A stretch of DNA of 33,172 nt from Gemmatimonadota bacterium. GTDB taxonomy: Bacteria > Gemmatimonadota > Gemmatimonadetes > Longimicrobiales > Gaopeijiaceae. This document shows, one piece after another, positions 32,361-33,172 of this stretch; position 1 is the first letter of the stretch, and the number at the start of each line of letters is the position of its first letter. The position numbers were made by a program, and so were the translations under genes. The notes under the pieces are model-generated. The model was not told where the DNA came from. It made no database searches and saw only the letters and a list, made by a program, of their open reading frames with translations. Location of the stretch: positions 1 through 33,172 of the forward strand of contig QJYK01000317.1 of the NCBI GenBank assembly GCA_003248075.1. Direction: 5' to 3'.

Positions 32361-33172
32361 GCGGCCCCCTCATCGAGGCTCCTCAGGTGCTCCGCCATGC
32401 TCCTGGTTCCTCGCACGTGCCTGTCGATCCACCGGGAGAAGCCGTCGCGATCCCGGGAGATCGGGTCCCAACCCTTGTAGAATGCGTTGTCCCGCTGTCC
32501 GTACCCCTGGGCGTAGGAGGGATAGGCGCCGTTCGGCACGTGGCAGACGGCGGTGACGAGACGGTTCGGCAGGACGATCGCGCCAGGCACGGGGGTCAAC
32601 TCGGCCACGATCTCCTCGACGGTCACGATCACCCGGCGCGCCGACATCACGGCCTCCTTCTGGATCCCGATGATCCCCCACAGCTGGATGTTTCCCGCGC
32701 GGTCGCTCCGCTGGGCGTGCACGACGGTGACGTCGATGCGGTGGGCCTGAACGGCCAGGACACGTGAGGCGTCGAAGGGGCTATCGATCCACCTCAGGTG
32801 CGACGCGTCCTCGGAGATCTGCCCGCCCGGCGTCCCACGCACCACCCCGAAGGCGAGGCGTGACGCGGCGGCGACGTATGCCGCGGCCATGGTCGCATGC
32901 GTGTGCTCCACGAGCTCCAGCGGGCGCGGCCACCCGTTCTCGACCGCATCGCGGAAGCGATGGAGCGAGCCGACTCCAGGGTTGCCGCCCCAGGAGAATA
33001 CCAGCTTCGACGCGGCCCCGAAGCCGATGAGCTGATCGTAGATCACGTCTGGAGTCATTCGGTGCAGGACGAGATCCCGGCGTCCCTGACGGATGAGCTC
33101 GTGCCCCGCCGCGTGGGGAATCAGGTGCGTGCAGCCTTCCATCGCGAGGGCCGCGCCGTCTGGCACGAGCTC
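32357..33172 (-). CDS. Type I CoA-transferase, alpha subunit (GctA/IpdA-like; 5' end outside window)
   Basis: The frame runs through the right edge; the start lies outside, so at least 271 codons are present. Seen: VPDGAALAMEGCTHLIPHAAGHELIRQG (central motif EGCTHLIPHAAGHE), FSWGGNPGVGSLHRFRDAV, HAQRSDRAGNIQLWG, and VTVEEIV, which strongly mark the glutaconate-CoA-transferase/IpdA alpha family. A GTG at 33166 could be a start, but coding continues upstream of it. Operon with the beta subunit. Confidence 0.9.
   Translation of the reverse strand, partial: ELVPDGAALAMEGCTHLIPHAAGHELIRQGRRDLVLHRMTPDVIYDQLIGFGAASKLVFSWGGNPGVGSLHRFRDAVENGWPRPLELVEHTHATMAAAYVAAASRLAFGVVRGTPGGQISEDASHLRWIDSPFDASRVLAVQAHRIDVTVVHAQRSDRAGNIQLWGIIGIQKEAVMSARRVIVTVEEIVAELTPVPGAIVLPNRLVTAVCHVPNGAYPSYAQGYGQRDNAFYKGWDPISRDRDGFSRWIDRHVRGTRSMAEHLRSLDEGAA

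Noticed and set aside
1-33172. CRISPR array, transposon, prophage, defence island or secondary-metabolite cluster
   Set aside because: No regularly spaced repeats, transposase, integrase, recognised defence genes or assembly-line enzymes are present.

Overview
This is a GC-rich, gene-dense bacterial chromosome segment with 29 supported protein-coding genes (the two edge genes are partial) and one probable structured RNA. There is no tRNA, rRNA, CRISPR array, transposase or phage gene. The gene set combines exported TolB-type propeller amidohydrolases, a DUF5916 outer-membrane protein, M28/M20/S9 peptidases and a PorV-like barrel with ordinary IF-1, HU and cyclophilin. This points to a Gram-negative from the Gemmatimonadota or a related FCB/Acidobacteriota-type lineage. 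The placement is inference from gene content; no rRNA or marker tree is available here.

Layout. 1-2578 (+): ATP-grasp ligase (5' end outside the window) followed 4 bp later by a GT5 glycogen/starch synthase. 2594-5932 (-): large exported propeller-amidohydrolase. 6134-7786 (+): lipoprotein M28 peptidase. 7809-10521 (-): exported M20 peptidase, cyclophilin and a small possible lipoprotein. 10651-12597 (+): large alpha/beta-hydrolase lipoprotein. 12628-14631 (-): zinc-ribbon protein, NudC and an outer-membrane barrel. 14850-17876 (+): DUF5916 protein, IF-1 and a small membrane protein. 17893-19089 (-): TrkA-type potassium channel. 19178-19462 (+): HU. 19580-22079 (-): cysteine-less DsbA-like protein, 100-aa unknown and a DEAD-box-like protein that has lost its ATPase motifs. 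22194-23381 (+): PLP aminotransferase. 23396-24814 (-): LMW phosphatase plus fructosamine-kinase-family protein. 25045-26773 (+): intact DEAD-box helicase and an unknown 138-aa protein. 26844-27169 (+): probable structured RNA ending in a strong intrinsic terminator. 27281-29326 (-): S9 peptidase. 29560-31588 (+): cupin and exported amidohydrolase. 31566-33172 (-): two CoA-transferase subunits.

Transcription direction flips about every one to three genes. Many convergent pairs are separated by only 15-30 bp, and one pair overlaps by 23 bp. GC-rich hairpins without a U-tract sit at several of these junctions; the only classical U-tract terminator is at 27129-27169.

Functionally, much of the window encodes secreted, periplasmic or lipid-anchored hydrolases for peptides and amide or cyclic substrates, which suits a heterotroph using proteinaceous matter. 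The LMW-phosphatase/fructosamine-kinase pair looks like a protein-deglycation repair operon. The most unusual items are the degenerate DEAD-box protein with an intact-looking DbpA-type RNA-binding domain, the rod-shaped possible 6S-like RNA, and the ATP-grasp/GT5 gene pair.
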